From Dichetophora obliterata (lineage: Eukaryota; Arthropoda; Insecta; Diptera; Sciomyzidae): 64,000 bases of DNA. The notes beneath the pieces are model-generated. The model saw only the letters and a program-made list of their open reading frames with translations, was not told the DNA's origin and did no database searches. Location of the stretch: contig OY986438.1 of NCBI GenBank assembly GCA_963920525.1, positions 78,974,177 to 79,038,176 on the forward strand. The letters are read 5' to 3'. Each line of letters begins with the position of its first letter. Positions within the stretch are counted from its first letter, which is position 1. This document shows positions 32,814 through 45,286 of the stretch, in pieces. Position numbers and translations under genes: made by a program.

Positions 32814-33066
32814 CACGCCCCCGTTGCCAAACGCCCATAACATGCTAGCAGTGAAACGGCACGAGTAAATTGTGGTCGAGTACCGAATTCCGAGGCTGTG
32901 CGGCCTCCTATAACTCCAAAGCTATTCAATATAAAAAATTTCAGTTGTGTGGGAGGGGTCACGCCCTCTTGCCTAACGCCCATAAAATGTTATCAGTGAA
33001 ACGTTTAAATTGTGGTCGAATACCGAATTCTGAGGCTTTGCCAAATATAATTATAAAGCTATCAGA
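32814..33066. repeat. Tandem duplication, about 147-bp period
   Basis: Two units share CACGCCC, AACGCCCATAA, ATTGTGGTCGA and TACCGAATTC. Unit 2 begins near 32960. Roughly 80% alike. Confidence 0.75.
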
Positions 33067-33099
33067 TATCGTATATTTGGCCTGTATAGGAGGTAATTT

Positions 33100-34819
33100 T
33101 GAGTATTAACCATATTTTTTAAACTCTTTCACAAATGTAGTATTCAGAAAATTTATACAAAAATCATTAGATCAATACAAATGACAGCTTAAATGAATGA
33201 TATAAACGTCTTATTTGCAAACATGTATAAATTTTTTAATATGAAAAAATACTTTTGAAGTTATAGGATCATAACTGGGGACATATTTTTCAAAACTTAA
33301 AAAAATCGAAAAATCTTTGAAAATTCTTCAATTCTTTTCGAATTGCATTCGTTCTATAATACTCACACAATTTAACACAAAGTCTATATTAATAAAACTT
33401 ATTTTCTGGTTTATTTATTTAATTGATATACAAATCTAAATGGCTTAACGGACTTCGCTCAATTTGAGTACACATACTGTGTGCATCCTAGATTAGATTG
33501 TTACATACTTAGTTTTGATCACGCTCATTCCATCCATTTTCACTTACGTAAATTTTGGTATTGAAAATCTTCCTTGAAAAAATTTTTTTGCAAATTAAAT
33601 TTAAAAAATTTCAGTAATTTTAATACCAAAAACATTCACATATCTTTAGAATTTTAGAAATTTTTGGTACAACATAAAACATCGTTCCCCAAGAATGAGA
33701 AAAACGACATGAAAACCAAAACTTTGACTTTCGATGCAAATATATTCGCTATTTTTAAATATATTTATTAAAAATTTTTTACTCAAAGTTTTAATAAAAG
33801 CACTTTACAAAAATAGTTTCAACTGTAGCGTTAGGTCAGTGAATATATCCTTTTTTTTCAAAATCGGTCCAAAATATTGAATTTTTACTAAAAAAATTAT
33901 TAAAAAAATGTCTTTGTTGTATAAATAAGAACAATTGAAAATTGCATTTCTGAGTACTTTTCATATAGTTAAGCATGTATTTGCAATAATATAATAAAAA
34001 TATATAAAAGTAGTTAAATAAAATATTTTTCACAAAAAAACAACTTAAAAATATTGCTTACAACATTATTCGCGGCCAAGCAATCGCCTTTACAATAATA
34101 TAACACTAAAAATATCATGTGGCAAAACGGCGAAAAAACCAAGTCAACACACAAATTATACCTAGATTATGACATCTTTATGATATTAATTCTTGAAATT
34201 ATATAAAAAAAAGCTAAGAGATAATGCAAAAAAATATAATAACTTTAAAATATATAATGCTCGTAGGGTAGTTTAGTAAAAAAATTGCCTAAATTTTTTA
34301 AGTAAAACCTAATAAAATTCTGCTACATTTTGTTGGCAGCTACATCGTTTATTCAGATGCTTCGTGCATTAAATCTTTTCATATCATTTCTATTGCTTTT
34401 CAATATTATGCTCGCATTTGCTCACATTGTCGCTTACTTATTCTCCCTCTCTCAAAAGCTTTAAATCGTTCGCTCGCTGACTCTCATAAAGCTTTTGTGT
34501 GGATTTATGATAAATCCACATTCAAATTTTACTGTGCCACTTGCTTGTATGGCGGTGGCACATCTTTCTATTATATTATCTGTGACTGAAGCTTTGATCG
34601 TTCTGTACGTGAGATAAATACATATTTTACAGCACAAACACAATCTCAAGTGTGCAAAGCTGCCCGACACTGGACTAAAGTGAGCAATACTGTCACTGAA
34701 AAGTTAGTTAGATCGATGCCCTCTCGAATGAAAGCTGTTATTTGCGCTAACGGCTATCCCACAAAATACTAAAAATATATTTGAAATGAAGTTAACGATT
34801 AAAATTTTTTTTAAAAATC
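33100..34819. other. AT-rich interior of the long-armed element
   Basis: No transposase or other gene is seen in either orientation. Occasional short ORFs only. Confidence 0.45.
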
Positions 34820-35588
34820 CAGTAAAAGAAAAGTGTATACTTACTGATTTGAATAACTATGAATAAGTATGATGTTTTGGCTTTAAGCTTACTAATGCAT
34901 ATCGGAACTTTGAAACAAAGTGTTTGTTACGTATTTTTAAGTATTTGTAAGTTAGTGCATAGAGTAAAGAATAAAAACAATTTTTCCTTACAAAAAAATT
35001 TTTTGAAAAAAGTTTGTTAATTTTAACGAAGTCTTTCTTAAAAACCCCTGTATACTTATTTATTTGACTAGCTGTATGGTATATGAGGTGCTATACGACT
35101 ACGGATATCTTCTGAATATCACTATGAATATGAAAAAATACAATAAAATATATTATGTGTAAGTTGTTTATTTAAGAAACAAAAAACAAAAGCGTGATTT
35201 TTAGTAGTCGAGTTTTAGTTTTTTAAACTTATTTTTTTATTTAAATAATTGTGGGGATACAATTTTTATATAATCGAAAGTATTATCTACTAATTTATTA
35301 TTTTATGATCAATTTATAAACAAAGATGTCTATTATGGCACTTAAAATTTTTTTAGTGCATGACCTTACAGAAAGAGCCACATTCAATTAAATGTGGCGT
35401 CACAAAGTCTATAATAAGCGGACTAAAAAAAACGCTGCCAACGATACCTGATTTATCAAAGTATGATAAGTAATTTAGAAGTTAGTGGTTTAGTTTACTT
35501 TCTGTCTTCTAGAGGGCGCCATATTATATTTAATGTGACGTCATAACTAGCGGACGATCAAAATGCTTCCAACGATACCTCATTACCT

Positions 35589-35680
35589 TGAAGCTACCCT
35601 GCAAGACACTCCTAACCGAAACCTTAACACATTCACAAACATTTTTCAGTGTTCACTAACACATATGCATGGTATTTTGT
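35589..35680 (+). repeat. Dispersed 95-bp repeat, copy 2
   Basis: Same orientation as 21186-21281. Shares GAAGCTACCCTGCAAGA, CTTAACACATTCACAAACAT and ACACATATGCATGGTATTTT. Confidence 0.75.
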
Positions 35681-35747
35681 TTGTTGTGTTTGCAACCCAA
35701 AAACAAGTAGACAATTAAGAATAAAATAAACAGACCACAATAAAATT

Positions 35748-37194
35748 TATTTATTTATTTATTTATTTACTTGATTGCTTAACCTTAACAGGTTTTATAG
35801 CAAATTTAAAATTATAAAATAAGATATTTAATACAATTCAAAAATATAGAGTATGATTTTGATTGATATCATGTATTATAAACAAACTAAAAAGTTTTAA
35901 TAAATTGCTTAAAGTATATAATTTTATTAAAGTATAAAAAATAACAAAGAAAAAAGTTAAGTCAAAATCGATGATATCAGACAGCAAAGCAGGGTTGCAT
36001 TTTCAAGACAAACAAGGTCAAGTTAGCAACAATTTTTGTATACGGCGGAGTCGTGTGACAAACAAGGTCTTATACCCAATAAAATACCACTCCAATAGGT
36101 ATATATACAATATATATCGTTCTGTCTTCCTGAAGCCGGTGAGATCCTGGCTTGACAGGGTGGTTACTCGACAAACTAGGTCAACTTCACCAAACCAATT
36201 TTCATAAAATAAAGAAAACCAGTTGCAAACGTAGGCACCAAGACAAACTAGGTCTTATCGGCCACTCATATTAATATATTACAAATCGATCTAACGTTAT
36301 TGAAACACTTTTCAAGAGGTAAAAAGACACCACGATACCGTCGACAAATGTAGTCACAATCATCATGAAGATGATTGAAGATCCCAGGTTTAGGTCCATT
36401 CAGATTATTTAGATGTTTATTCACCAAAATTTTCCATTTTACGCTTAGGTCCATTTATCCATTTAGATTTTTATATTAATGATAATGTGTTTACAAATTA
36501 CCAGATGCTTCAGATATATGTTTGAAAGAACTTTACATAATCAACGTCGGTACTGCAGGTAATCTATAATTTTATGTTTGATTGAGTCCATGGATTCACT
36601 TAAGGATATAACATCAGATACAAAATTAAAATCACCGCAAGCGCTTCTAAGAGGTTCATTTTGCAAATAATTAGTTCTACAAAAGTTCATGTGGAGTAAC
36701 TCAAAAGATCTTCTAGGACGAAGAGGAATATTAAAATTTATTTTACTCAATAAATATGGACTTTTACATAACCATGTAAAAGTTTTATAATCCAACAAGC
36801 ATTTATCATAGTTCTCCGATTTTTTAAAGAAGGAAGATTTAAGAGTTGTAACCGATATTCATAAGGTGGTAAGTGAAAATAAGTATTACAATAAAGATAA
36901 CTTTAGCAAAACAAGAAATTGTTTCTGCACTGATTCAATGTCGTCTATGTAACAACCGTATCGTGGGCACCAAACAACTGAAGCGTATTCTAAGATAGGC
37001 CGCACTAGAGAAGTAAATAAGGTTTTCGTTATGAATGGATCATTAAATTCTTTTGCCCAACGTTTAATAAATCCTAAAGTATCATTGAAAATATCTAAGG
37101 ACTCCAATGGATAACCACAAATTTTGAAGGTACATTTAATTGGTGGTTTGAGCGAGAAAGACATATGCTTGCATTTCTTCATGTTGAGGTTCAT
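35748..37194 (-). mobile_element. 5'-truncated LINE (non-LTR retrotransposon)
   Basis: The minus strand encodes the end of a LINE reverse transcriptase: MNLNMKKCKHMSF, then LGFIKRWAKEFNDP, FTSLVRPILEYASVVW and IDDIESVQKQF (36886-37194). After a frame break it reads SPYLLSKINFNIPLRPRRSF and CRTNYLQNEPLRSAC (36541-36798). This C-terminal block is typical of Jockey-clade LINEs. The plus-strand TTTA repeat at 35751-35768 (TAAA on the minus) is the likely 3' tail. The 5' portion, ORF1 and endonuclease are missing. The 3' untranslated part repeats GACAAACAAGGTC-like words four times (36006-36252). Confidence 0.85.
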
Positions 37195-37610
37195 ACGGTT
37201 CGTTTTGCAAAAATAAACAAACAGTCACAAGCAAGGTCAGTAACATAAACAAACCTGGAAACACTGAGCACATGTGAGTGCAATATGATCAAGTTTAATA
37301 ATAAAGCATGAATGGAAACGATAAAAGGCAAATAGTATTTTCTAATGAATCACGAATGTTGGCTAAGCGCAAGCAGCCACTTCTAGTATTAACAAAGAGC
37401 CTATCATGTTGCAACTTGCACATGTGTGTCATTGCATGTGACCAAATATTTACTATTGCATTTTCGCGGAAGACACAAAAATGCAAGTCTGCATATTTGG
37501 TTACATCTATTAATGATTGGTCAAACTAAATATGTTGGAAACGTGACTGGAAAATGGGTGTGTCTTAGACTAAGAAAAATTGTAACTAATTGTTATAAAA
37601 GAAAATTAAA
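37195..37610. other. Unassigned spacer
   Basis: Nothing recognised. Overlapping small ORFs on both strands do not resemble known proteins. Confidence 0.35.
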
Positions 37611-39329
37611 TCTATATATATAAAATGGAATGTGTGTTTGTTTATTTGTTTGTTTGTTTGTACCTTATAGGAGACCAAACCTCTGGACCGATCTTCCTGA
37701 AATTTTCACAGCATTTAACTGGGACTCTGGCATGATTAATAGGGTACTTTATTTGACCATGCCCACTTTTACTCCCACTTTTTTAAAATTATGTAATTGC
37801 TCCCATATAGTTTTTAACAGATTTACTTAAAATTGTATACACATTATACTCCAGGCGAGGTAGAAATAAACATTTCTTACGCCACGCCCCCTTTCACACC
37901 CCTTTTCACGCCAAATTTAAGTTTTAAACTTTTTGTTCTCTGTACAAATTTGTTCCTTCCAACGGACTATTTTTTATATGGTAGTATATTGCTTATAATA
38001 CTGTTAACGTCGCCATATTACTATGAACCACGCCCACTTCACAGCCCCCTTTTTTTAATTCAGATACTTACTTATACCACCAACAATGTTTGCTATACAA
38101 AATACTTTTTTTGTAATATGTATTTACCTAAAGTTTTATACACTTTTTATCTACAGGTAAGGTAGCCACAGATTTTTTTATTACCAAATCCCCCTTTTTC
38201 GCCCCATTTTACTTTAATTATAATTAACCTGCTTTCAATCTATACATATAAAAATGAATGTCTGTCTGTATATTTGTTTGTTTGTGCTTTATAGGAGGCC
38301 AAGCCCTTGGACCGATCTTCCTGAAACTTTCACAGCATGTCACTATGACTCTGGAATGAATAAGAGGCTATATGAAGTTTTACTTGGACAAAGAGGCGTG
38401 GCACCGCCTGCATAACCCAAAAATTTAAATCGCCATATTTTGGGCATTTTTTCACCTACGTCGATGATATTTGGTACATATGGTATTGGCATAATTAGGA
38501 ATACGTACCAGGAGAAAAGTGGGTGGGACCACGCCCCTTTTTAGGAAAATTAAAAATCGTTATATAGTCTTAACTACTGGACCGATCGTCATTAAATTTT
38601 CACAATAGGATATTCTTACGAAATAATAAATTCTTGACTATATATTGTTGTGAGTGGGCAAAGGGGGCGTGGCCTCTCCCATATAACCCAAAATTTAAAA
38701 TCGTCATATCTTGGGCATTTTTTGACCAACGGCGGCAGTATTTGCTATATATGGTATTGGCATGAATAGAAATACGTACCAAAAGAAAAGTGGGCGGAGC
38801 ACGCTCTTTGTTTGCGATATATTGGAGGCTGAACCTGCTAACCGATCTTAAATTTTAACAGCGTACAGCTTTGACTCAGGAATACTTATTACATGATAAT
38901 ATTTTTCGACCATGCTACATTACTACGTTTATTAACGGCTTTACCTCAAATTTAAAATACAAATTAATTAAAATAGTGGGGTAGCCCCATTCTCTTTCTC
39001 CCACAGCTGTTTGCAAATTAACTGATTTTGTAATATGTGTTAATTAAAATAGAGAGTGGGGTAACCCCATTTTTATTCTCCCACAACTGACTGCGAAACA
39101 GCTGATTGTGTAATTGCTGCTTTTTGATTGGCCTAAAAATAAAAAGGGGGAGCATGAAACAAATTACATGCGGTTCAGTGCTGAATTCTAATTGGTTTAC
39201 AACAAAAAAAGGGCAGAAGCATTGCAATAATTAAATTAAAATTAAATAAATAAATTTTTGTAAATATATAAATACTTTTAATTTTACTTTATAACGAGGG
39301 GGGTAGCGAAGCACACCGGGTTCAGCTAG
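37611..39329 (+). mobile_element. Non-autonomous Helitron, copy A (1719 bp)
   Basis: Begins TCTATATATATAAAATGG after an A and ends GGGTTCAGCTAG before a T, the A^T target and TC...CTAG ends of Helitrons. Copy B at 51012-53073 shares both ends in opposite orientation. The interior repeats a module containing ACCGATCTTCCTGAAA and CACAGCAT at 37690, 38312 and (weaker) 38580 and 38840. A tandem duplication (GGGGTAGCCCCAT / GGGGTAACCCCAT) lies at 38966-39115. Frames opening with LFVCLFVPYR are chance readings of the GTTT-rich start. No Rep/helicase. Confidence 0.85.
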
Positions 39330-39599
39330 TTGAAAATAAAGTATGATTGTTTACATGAAAGTGATACCGGCAGCATTGCCTTTTATTATATTTACAAATC
39401 GGCCTTGTGGCCTTTATACACAGCGCGGCTCGCTTAAAAGCCAGAAACTTAGTTGAGGGTATTTTTGAGTTGCGGATACATAATTATAAAGCTTAAACGG
39501 ACTTAAACCCAACATGGCTATCCTGCGGACTCGAGCCTAGGCAATTTTTTTTTGTGGAATCTTCTGATCTGAGTGCTGCTTATACGTGGAGTTTAAAGC

Positions 39600-39905
39600 C
39601 AGATGTCCCAGTACTCCAGAGAAGAGCTGGATGAATTGTTCCAGCAACTGAACCACCCAGGACTTTTTGTGGAGGAAGAGTACATCCCAGAATCTGTGAT
39701 TGAGACCAACAAGCGCCGGTTTATGTGCCGACACCAGTCACGGCCGGACCCAAGAAGTTGACGATCGAGGAATATCGTCAGAGGCAGAATCGATTCAAAG
39801 AGCAGCGATTCAAAGAACAGCAAGAGCAGCAACCATAGAAGAGAAACAAGACTAGAGGTGGCAAGCAAGTACGGCGTCGAAGGGAACTGTCAACGTATAC
39901 AGGAT
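39600..39905 (+). pseudogene. Unidentified coding relic
   Basis: Reading frames switch but look once-coding: YSREELDELFQQLNHPGLFV (near 39611-39670), then PVTAGPKKLTIEEYRQRQNR (near 39730-39790) with a basic tail KRNKTRGGKQVRRRRE. Frame changes near 39715 and a stop at 39835 break it. I do not recognise the family. It may belong to the gypsy fragment downstream. GC content is higher than its neighbours. Confidence 0.4.
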
Positions 39906-40000
39906 GATCCGTGCATCGAAAGGATCTGAAAAACGCAATTTCGTACAGCAATTGAAAAAGATACAGTCGATGCCGTTGTAAAGGTCACTGGATAAAAAAA

Positions 40001-40195
40001 ATGGTGTGGACGATTGCACTCCCGAAGGCCAAGGAACAAACAAAAATCACCATGAACAACAACAATAACAACAGCAGCAGCAGTGGCAGCAACGTATACA
40101 TTATGAATAATATTATAGGGATTGTATCAATTATTTTCATAGTAATTGTAATAATTTACTTTATAAATAGGCATTTTAAAACTTATGTAAAATAA
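40001..40195 (+). other. Small frame with one membrane-like segment
   Basis: 64 codons, with an Asn/Ser repeat from CAACAA/CAGCAG triplets followed by a hydrophobic stretch (IIGIVSIIFIVIVIIYFI). It could be a stray retroelement fragment or chance. No start context or family support. Confidence 0.2.
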
Positions 40196-40311
40196 CAGAT
40201 CATTAAGAATATACATTTAAATAGCACAACAACTAGCACTGTTAAAAAAAATAGAAAATTTTTTTAATAAATAAATCTATATACATATATACATATAAAA
40301 CAATTACTTAA

Positions 40312-40799
40312 CTCGTCAATTCCCAGTGTCACCTGTAGGTGACAGAGATTGAAGAATTTATTTATCCTATAAAACAAAAAAAAAAAATGAGAAAAAAATT
40401 TGCTACTACTATAAAGTAAATACAGTAGTATTTATATATTTTTTTGGCAACCCTGATACATACATCATCTGTCAAATTATTAATTTGTCTCAAACAGTTT
40501 TGACATTTTTGTGCGTCGAAGTGGTTTTGAAACTTTTTATTGTTATAAAAATGCCAAAAAGGTAAGTACTGTAATACTTGTTTTTGCAAAATGGTTGTTA
40601 TTGAATGTAACTTGCAATAGAAATGTACTTGTAATAAGTATAAATTACGCCCAGTGTCACCTGTAGGTGACACCCCCCTTACAAAAAAAATAAGGGATGT
40701 ACATTTTTTTTCTTATTTTTCATGTTTTAAATATCTAAACACGTCAATTAACATAAAAAAAATAATCTGCCATCAGACAGAAGCATGGGAATTGACGGG
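40312..40799. mobile_element. piggyBac-type MITE, 488 bp, TTAA flanks
   Basis: Ends CTCGTCAATTCCCA (40312) and TGGGAATTGACGGG (to 40799) are inverted. TTAA flanks both sides (40308-40311, 40800-40803). Inside, the near-palindrome GTGTCACCTGTAGGTGACA occurs twice (near 40328 and 40654) in subterminal positions. No ORF spans it. Confidence 0.85.
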
Positions 40800-40810
40800 T
40801 TAAAGGAAAT

Positions 40811-41053
40811 ATGGTAGAATTTGCGACTAGGTGTTTTTATCAAGGATGCTTTGGGATATTATTTAATAAATATTGTGATAAATTTGATAAGAAAATAGTG
40901 GACATTGGAAAAGTTAGGTATCTAAGTTATAAAGCCAAAAGTTTTCATTATAACTGTTTAAAATATACTGTGTGTAGAGTGACTATTGGAGCAAGAGGGT
41001 TTAAGAATAGAGATATTGGAGTAATATGTCTTAAGTGTAACATGATTGAATAA
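40811..41053 (+). other. Unassigned 80-codon frame
   Basis: Codes a Cys/Lys/Tyr-rich peptide (CFYQGCFGILFNKYCDKFD ... VICLKCNMIE). The C-terminal CLKC and earlier Cys could suggest a metal-binding fold, but no known domain fits. It sits directly right of the TTAA MITE and upstream of the gypsy gag. Low certainty. Confidence 0.25.
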
Positions 41054-41342
41054 ATAACAGATTTTTAAGATTGGGTATGAAATAAGATAATAAAAAGAAA
41101 TTATTGATGGAAATAGACTATGCAACGCAAATATTGACTAAACTGAAAAAGAGTCAAAATAGAACTTACACGACAGAGTACATAAGAGATACGTTACGAG
41201 ATTTACAGAAAATAAGACTTAGGATTAAAGAGCGACAGGAAGAAGTAAATTTTGATTTAGTAATAGAAAAAAATTAAATTTTTTTTTAAAACCTAAAGAA
41301 TTTGAAAGTAAAGAATTAAAAGAAAATAATAAAGAAAGTAAC

Positions 41343-42158
41343 ATGGCCTCATTTGATTTGATTACTCTGTCCAAGTTGGTTCCTGAATTCCAAGGAGATT
41401 TTCGTGATTTGAACAATTACATTGGTCTCATTCAATTCTATCATAATACCTTGAAGGATGATCAACAAAAGCAAACATTGATAAAATTTATTCTGGCCAC
41501 GAAATTATCTGAAAAAGTAAAGAATAAAATTTTAACAGAAAGCAAACTACTCTTGAAGAATTTAAAAGAACGCTTTAGCAAGCATGTAGATCTAATAAGA
41601 CTACCTCAAAACTTCATAGTGAGTTAGCACGAATAAATCAAGGTAGTTTGAGTGCTACTGTATTCGGGTCAAATATAGAAAATTTACTAGCGTCACTAAA
41701 TGAGCTACAGATTAGTGAGCAGGGTGAAACAAATCGAGAGATAATAGTAAAGTTAAATGATCAAATTGGTTTGACAACATTCAAGAATGGTTTAGTTGAA
41801 CCATGTAGATCTATTGTAATGGCCTGTGAAGCTAACAGAAGCCATTAGGATAGCTTCAGAAATACAACCCAATTCAAATAATCTAATCATGTATTTTAAT
41901 AAGTTTCACAGAGGTAGAGGCAGTTATAATACAAACAGAGGACAATTTAGACAAAATAATTTTGCAAATAATGGAAATTTTGCTAGAAATCATAATATTA
42001 ACAGGAATTACAATAATAATGTAGGATACGATAATAATAGAGGTAGAAATAATACTAATTTTAGAGGAAATAATAATAATAGAAATTTTAATGATAACAG
42101 AAGAGGCAACCAGGGAAACTGGAATGCTCCTGGTGGTCAAAGACCGGGGAATTCTTAA
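41343..42158 (+). pseudogene. gag: Gypsy-type gag without zinc knuckle, frameshifted
   Basis: ATG at 41343 gives MASFDLITLSKLVPEFQGD, a gypsy-type Gag start. Frameshifts near 41600 and 41830 pass the sequence through three frames (LARINQGSLSATVFGSNIE, then LTEAIRIASEIQPNSNN). The tail (41880-42158) is an Arg/Gly/Asn-rich run in place of a CCHC knuckle, as in the errantivirus-type gypsy group. It is clearly a different lineage from the element at 1-8512. Not functional as read. Confidence 0.75.
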
Positions 42159-42163
42159 ATGAT

Positions 42164-42760
42164 AAGAAAAACAAAATTGTACAGCAAAATATTATTAATA
42201 TAAGTCAGTCTAATGAAATAACAAATTATGTTACAGTTAAGATAGGAAATAGTATAGTTACATTGCTAATAGATACTGGAGCAGACATTTCTCTATTAAA
42301 GAGTAAGGTAGTAAATAATAATGTTGATAGTAGTGAAATATGTTATATAAACGGGATAACTAATGAGGTGACGACTTCATTAGGATTTTCACAATTAGAG
42401 TTATTATGGGAAGATGATAATATATTGCATACATTTCATATTATAGACAATAATACAAACTTAGGAACAGACGGAATTTTAGGTAGAGATTTTCTAATAG
42501 ATTATAATTGTAAAATAGATTATGAGACGTATACACTAGAAATAACAACTGATGATGAGAATTTAGTAATACCAATGAATATGCAAATGAAAACTATAAA
42601 AAACATAAGAATCCCTCAGAGAGCAGAGACAGTAATGTCTGTAGACAGAGATGTAGATGAAAGTGTAGTTTGTGGTAAAGAAATTAGAAAAGGAGTATTT
42701 GTAGTTGATACCAGAGATTTGCATGAGACCATTCGTCAATTTTTGCCACTCGAGCAACAA
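42164..42760 (+). pseudogene. pol: Gypsy-type protease fragment, rest of pol missing
   Basis: Frame -1 relative to the gag end. Protease active site LLIDTGADISLL at about 42265-42300 and the flap-side motif GILGRDFLIDY near 42475-42505. The frame reads into IRQFLPLEQQ and then continues without RT motifs, so the element appears cut off around 42750. No LTR was identified on either side. Confidence 0.75.
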
Positions 42761-42967
42761 TCGTCGTCAGCCGTAATCGCACACAAGAAAAAAATGCATA
42801 TATACCGGTCGAAAACAACGATTGCTGCAAAGCACACTTTGTCACGATTGCGAATTGATTCAAAGCAGCCTTCAGACCACGCGATCATTCGGATGCGTTG
42901 CTTAAAGCTCGAGTGTCAGATGCTGCTTGAATTTTTGTTGTTTCCATACTTCTCTGACCTTCTCTAG

Positions 42968-44655
42968 CAGCGCGTTCTTTTTTGTGCTGTTTGTTTCCTT
43001 TTAGTTTATTATTTTCTTTTCTCTACTGTGGAGCAATCAGTATTGCCAGTAGCATGTTTAATGACAATAAATTTTTAAAGTTACCTGAGCTAAAATTTGA
43101 ACCAAGAGTGCATGAAAGTTAATCTTGAAAGCGACCTCAATTAGTAAACTAACTCTTATTGAAAGTTTTTCGGTAAAATAACAACGATGTTTTTCTTTCA
43201 ATGAACATTCTTTATCCCTTCAAGACAAGAGTAACCAAAGCTCCAACACAATTAAAAAATGTTTGATGAAAACCAATACAAACTTGTCATTAATTTGTTT
43301 TTTTATGAATGTGAGAAAGTGCAGGTTTAGCAAATGTCACGAGATGAGCTAAGTTGTGTAAGTTAGAAAGAGATCCTTCTGACAACTGTTGTAAAGAAGC
43401 GACGTGTGGTGCAAAGTTTTGTAAAACAATTTTTTAGAAAAAGCCCAGAAAAATGAGTATTCAACCTAAATGTATGGAGTTTTTCAAAACTAGCAGGTAT
43501 TTATTAATAAAACAAATTTTGTGCAACTGTTAACTTGTCAAAGAATGGCTAAAATTTTAGATTATGTTGTGTAGTCGAACTGATAAAAACACTTCAGTCT
43601 TTAATTTTGATTAATTTAATTAAATAGCTCTAATTTCAGGTGTAAGAACTGCGAAATTTCTATAAGAAGTTGGTGCCAGAATATGTTTAGAAAAGTCCAA
43701 GAAAGGCGTAGAATATGATTTGATCAAAATTGTAGGTGTCTATGATATTTATCAAAAGTGGCGAATATGGACAATTTAAAATTATGTTACATTTAAATTA
43801 AAATCGATTATGTTTAATAGTAGATACAGTAAAACTGAAAACAAAAATTAGCTTAATATATAAAAGATTTTGCTTAATCCTTGATTACTAACCTATAAAA
43901 ACACCCGTTAATGAAACTCACAATTATAAGGACTCAAGTGTATAAATCTTAAAAATTTTTAAATTCGAAATTAGTTAAACCTTTTTTATTAGTTATAAAT
44001 AGTTTTTTATTAATTTCATTCACTAATTCTATGCTTAGAATAATTTTGAATGTTTTTTCACATCACCATCCTACAACTAATAGAAACTTTATTCTGCAAA
44101 CTTACTTAAGTTTCTTACAGCAATACGTGTTTAGTACTGTTTTATTTTTAAGGCTTTTTTCATTATTTTTTATGTAATTGTTTGCATTTTTTATGTCACT
44201 TATGTCAGTTTTTAGGTCATCAAAGTACGAGCCCTGGTTATTAATATATTTATTATATTTTTTCTATGATATGCAACTGTTTTATTGTTTCTATAATAAA
44301 AATATTTTTAATACATAATAAGAAATAATAAAATAACATTTTAGATACAAAATCAATATCTTGTAAAAAAATGATATTAAATATTTTATAAGAATATTTA
44401 ATAAAATATTCGTTTCATTCGCCACATAACTCGTTATAATTTATTATATTTTTTATCTTTCTGCGATGAATATTAAAGGCTGAAGGTTAAGTTGTTTAGT
44501 TAAGTTGTTTGTTAAGTCTTTTGTCAAAATATTGGTTGGTGTAATATTTTTAAGAAATAAACTGCCAGAAATTATATGGCGAAAAAACGCTTCCTATCTG
44601 CATCAACAATTGAAATGTATGCAATCGGATAAAAGATAATGCTTTTTTCATACAT
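42968..44655. other. Unassigned AT-rich DNA
   Basis: No gene, clear inverted ends or repeat partner was found, apart from a motif near 44463 shared with 16916. Confidence 0.4.
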
Positions 44656-45286
44656 ATTTTTGACAGGGTGAGGAGAACGTTTGAAATACGATTGTTCTTA
44701 ATTATCGTTCTCCTCATATAAAATTGTTCTCGCAAATTATCAGGAACGAATGGGGAACTCTCTGCTGGCGTCGAATTTTTTATCTCTGAAAAATTTGTCA
44801 GTTTCAAATTTATTCGATCGAATTTTTCACAAAAAAATAATAAGCAACGAACGTTCGTTTTCAATTTTTCATAAAAATTAATCGTTCAAAGAAAAATTCA
44901 GGAACGTTCGTTTCCTAAAAAAAGTTATGTTCCGACTATTAGCATCCACATCGTCTAGCGAGGATTCTTTTCAGTTATGCATGCGTCATCGAGTTTGGTA
45001 TGTACTGTTTCTTGTATACGTTTTTATTTTTGCATAATAGCGAAGAAATTGTTGCGAATGCGTAGTTGCGAATAATCATTTTTCCGTACAAGGGCAAATT
45101 ATTTTATCATAAAAAATACAAAAAAAAATTGATTTGACCTTGTAGATGTTATCACCATTCCGTACAATGGCGAATAATTTTGTCATTATATCTGTGTCGA
45201 TAAGCAATAATAGCTTAATTCGACTTACGACAGATCTAAGCTATTGATGTAGCAGTGTTCTATGCATATAGCACTGTAAACACACA

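Larger units (their letters stand above)
31302..35281 (+). mobile_element. About 4-kb element with very long inverted ends and Tc1-like DNA-binding domain
   Basis: Left arm (31302-32060) and right arm (34820-35281) match in reverse complement in successive blocks: ACTTTCGATTATATAAAAAT, TAAGTTTAAAAAACTAAAAC, AAATAAGTATACA and AAACATCAT plus CTTATTCA. The left arm is longer because about 270 bp, including a palindromic MITE at 31571-31741, was inserted. Inside is only an N-terminal transposase fragment (32190-32468). S- and Paris-like Tc1 elements of Drosophila also have long inverted ends, but these are longer. Confidence 0.75.

Noticed and set aside
37630..38165. Frames with LFVCLFVPYR and proline-rich peptides
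   Set aside because: Present at the start of both Helitron copies because of GTTT repeats. Not coding.
40001..40195. Retroviral-type envelope remnant
   Set aside because: Only one hydrophobic stretch after a triplet repeat, with no signal peptide, cleavage site or Cys pattern.
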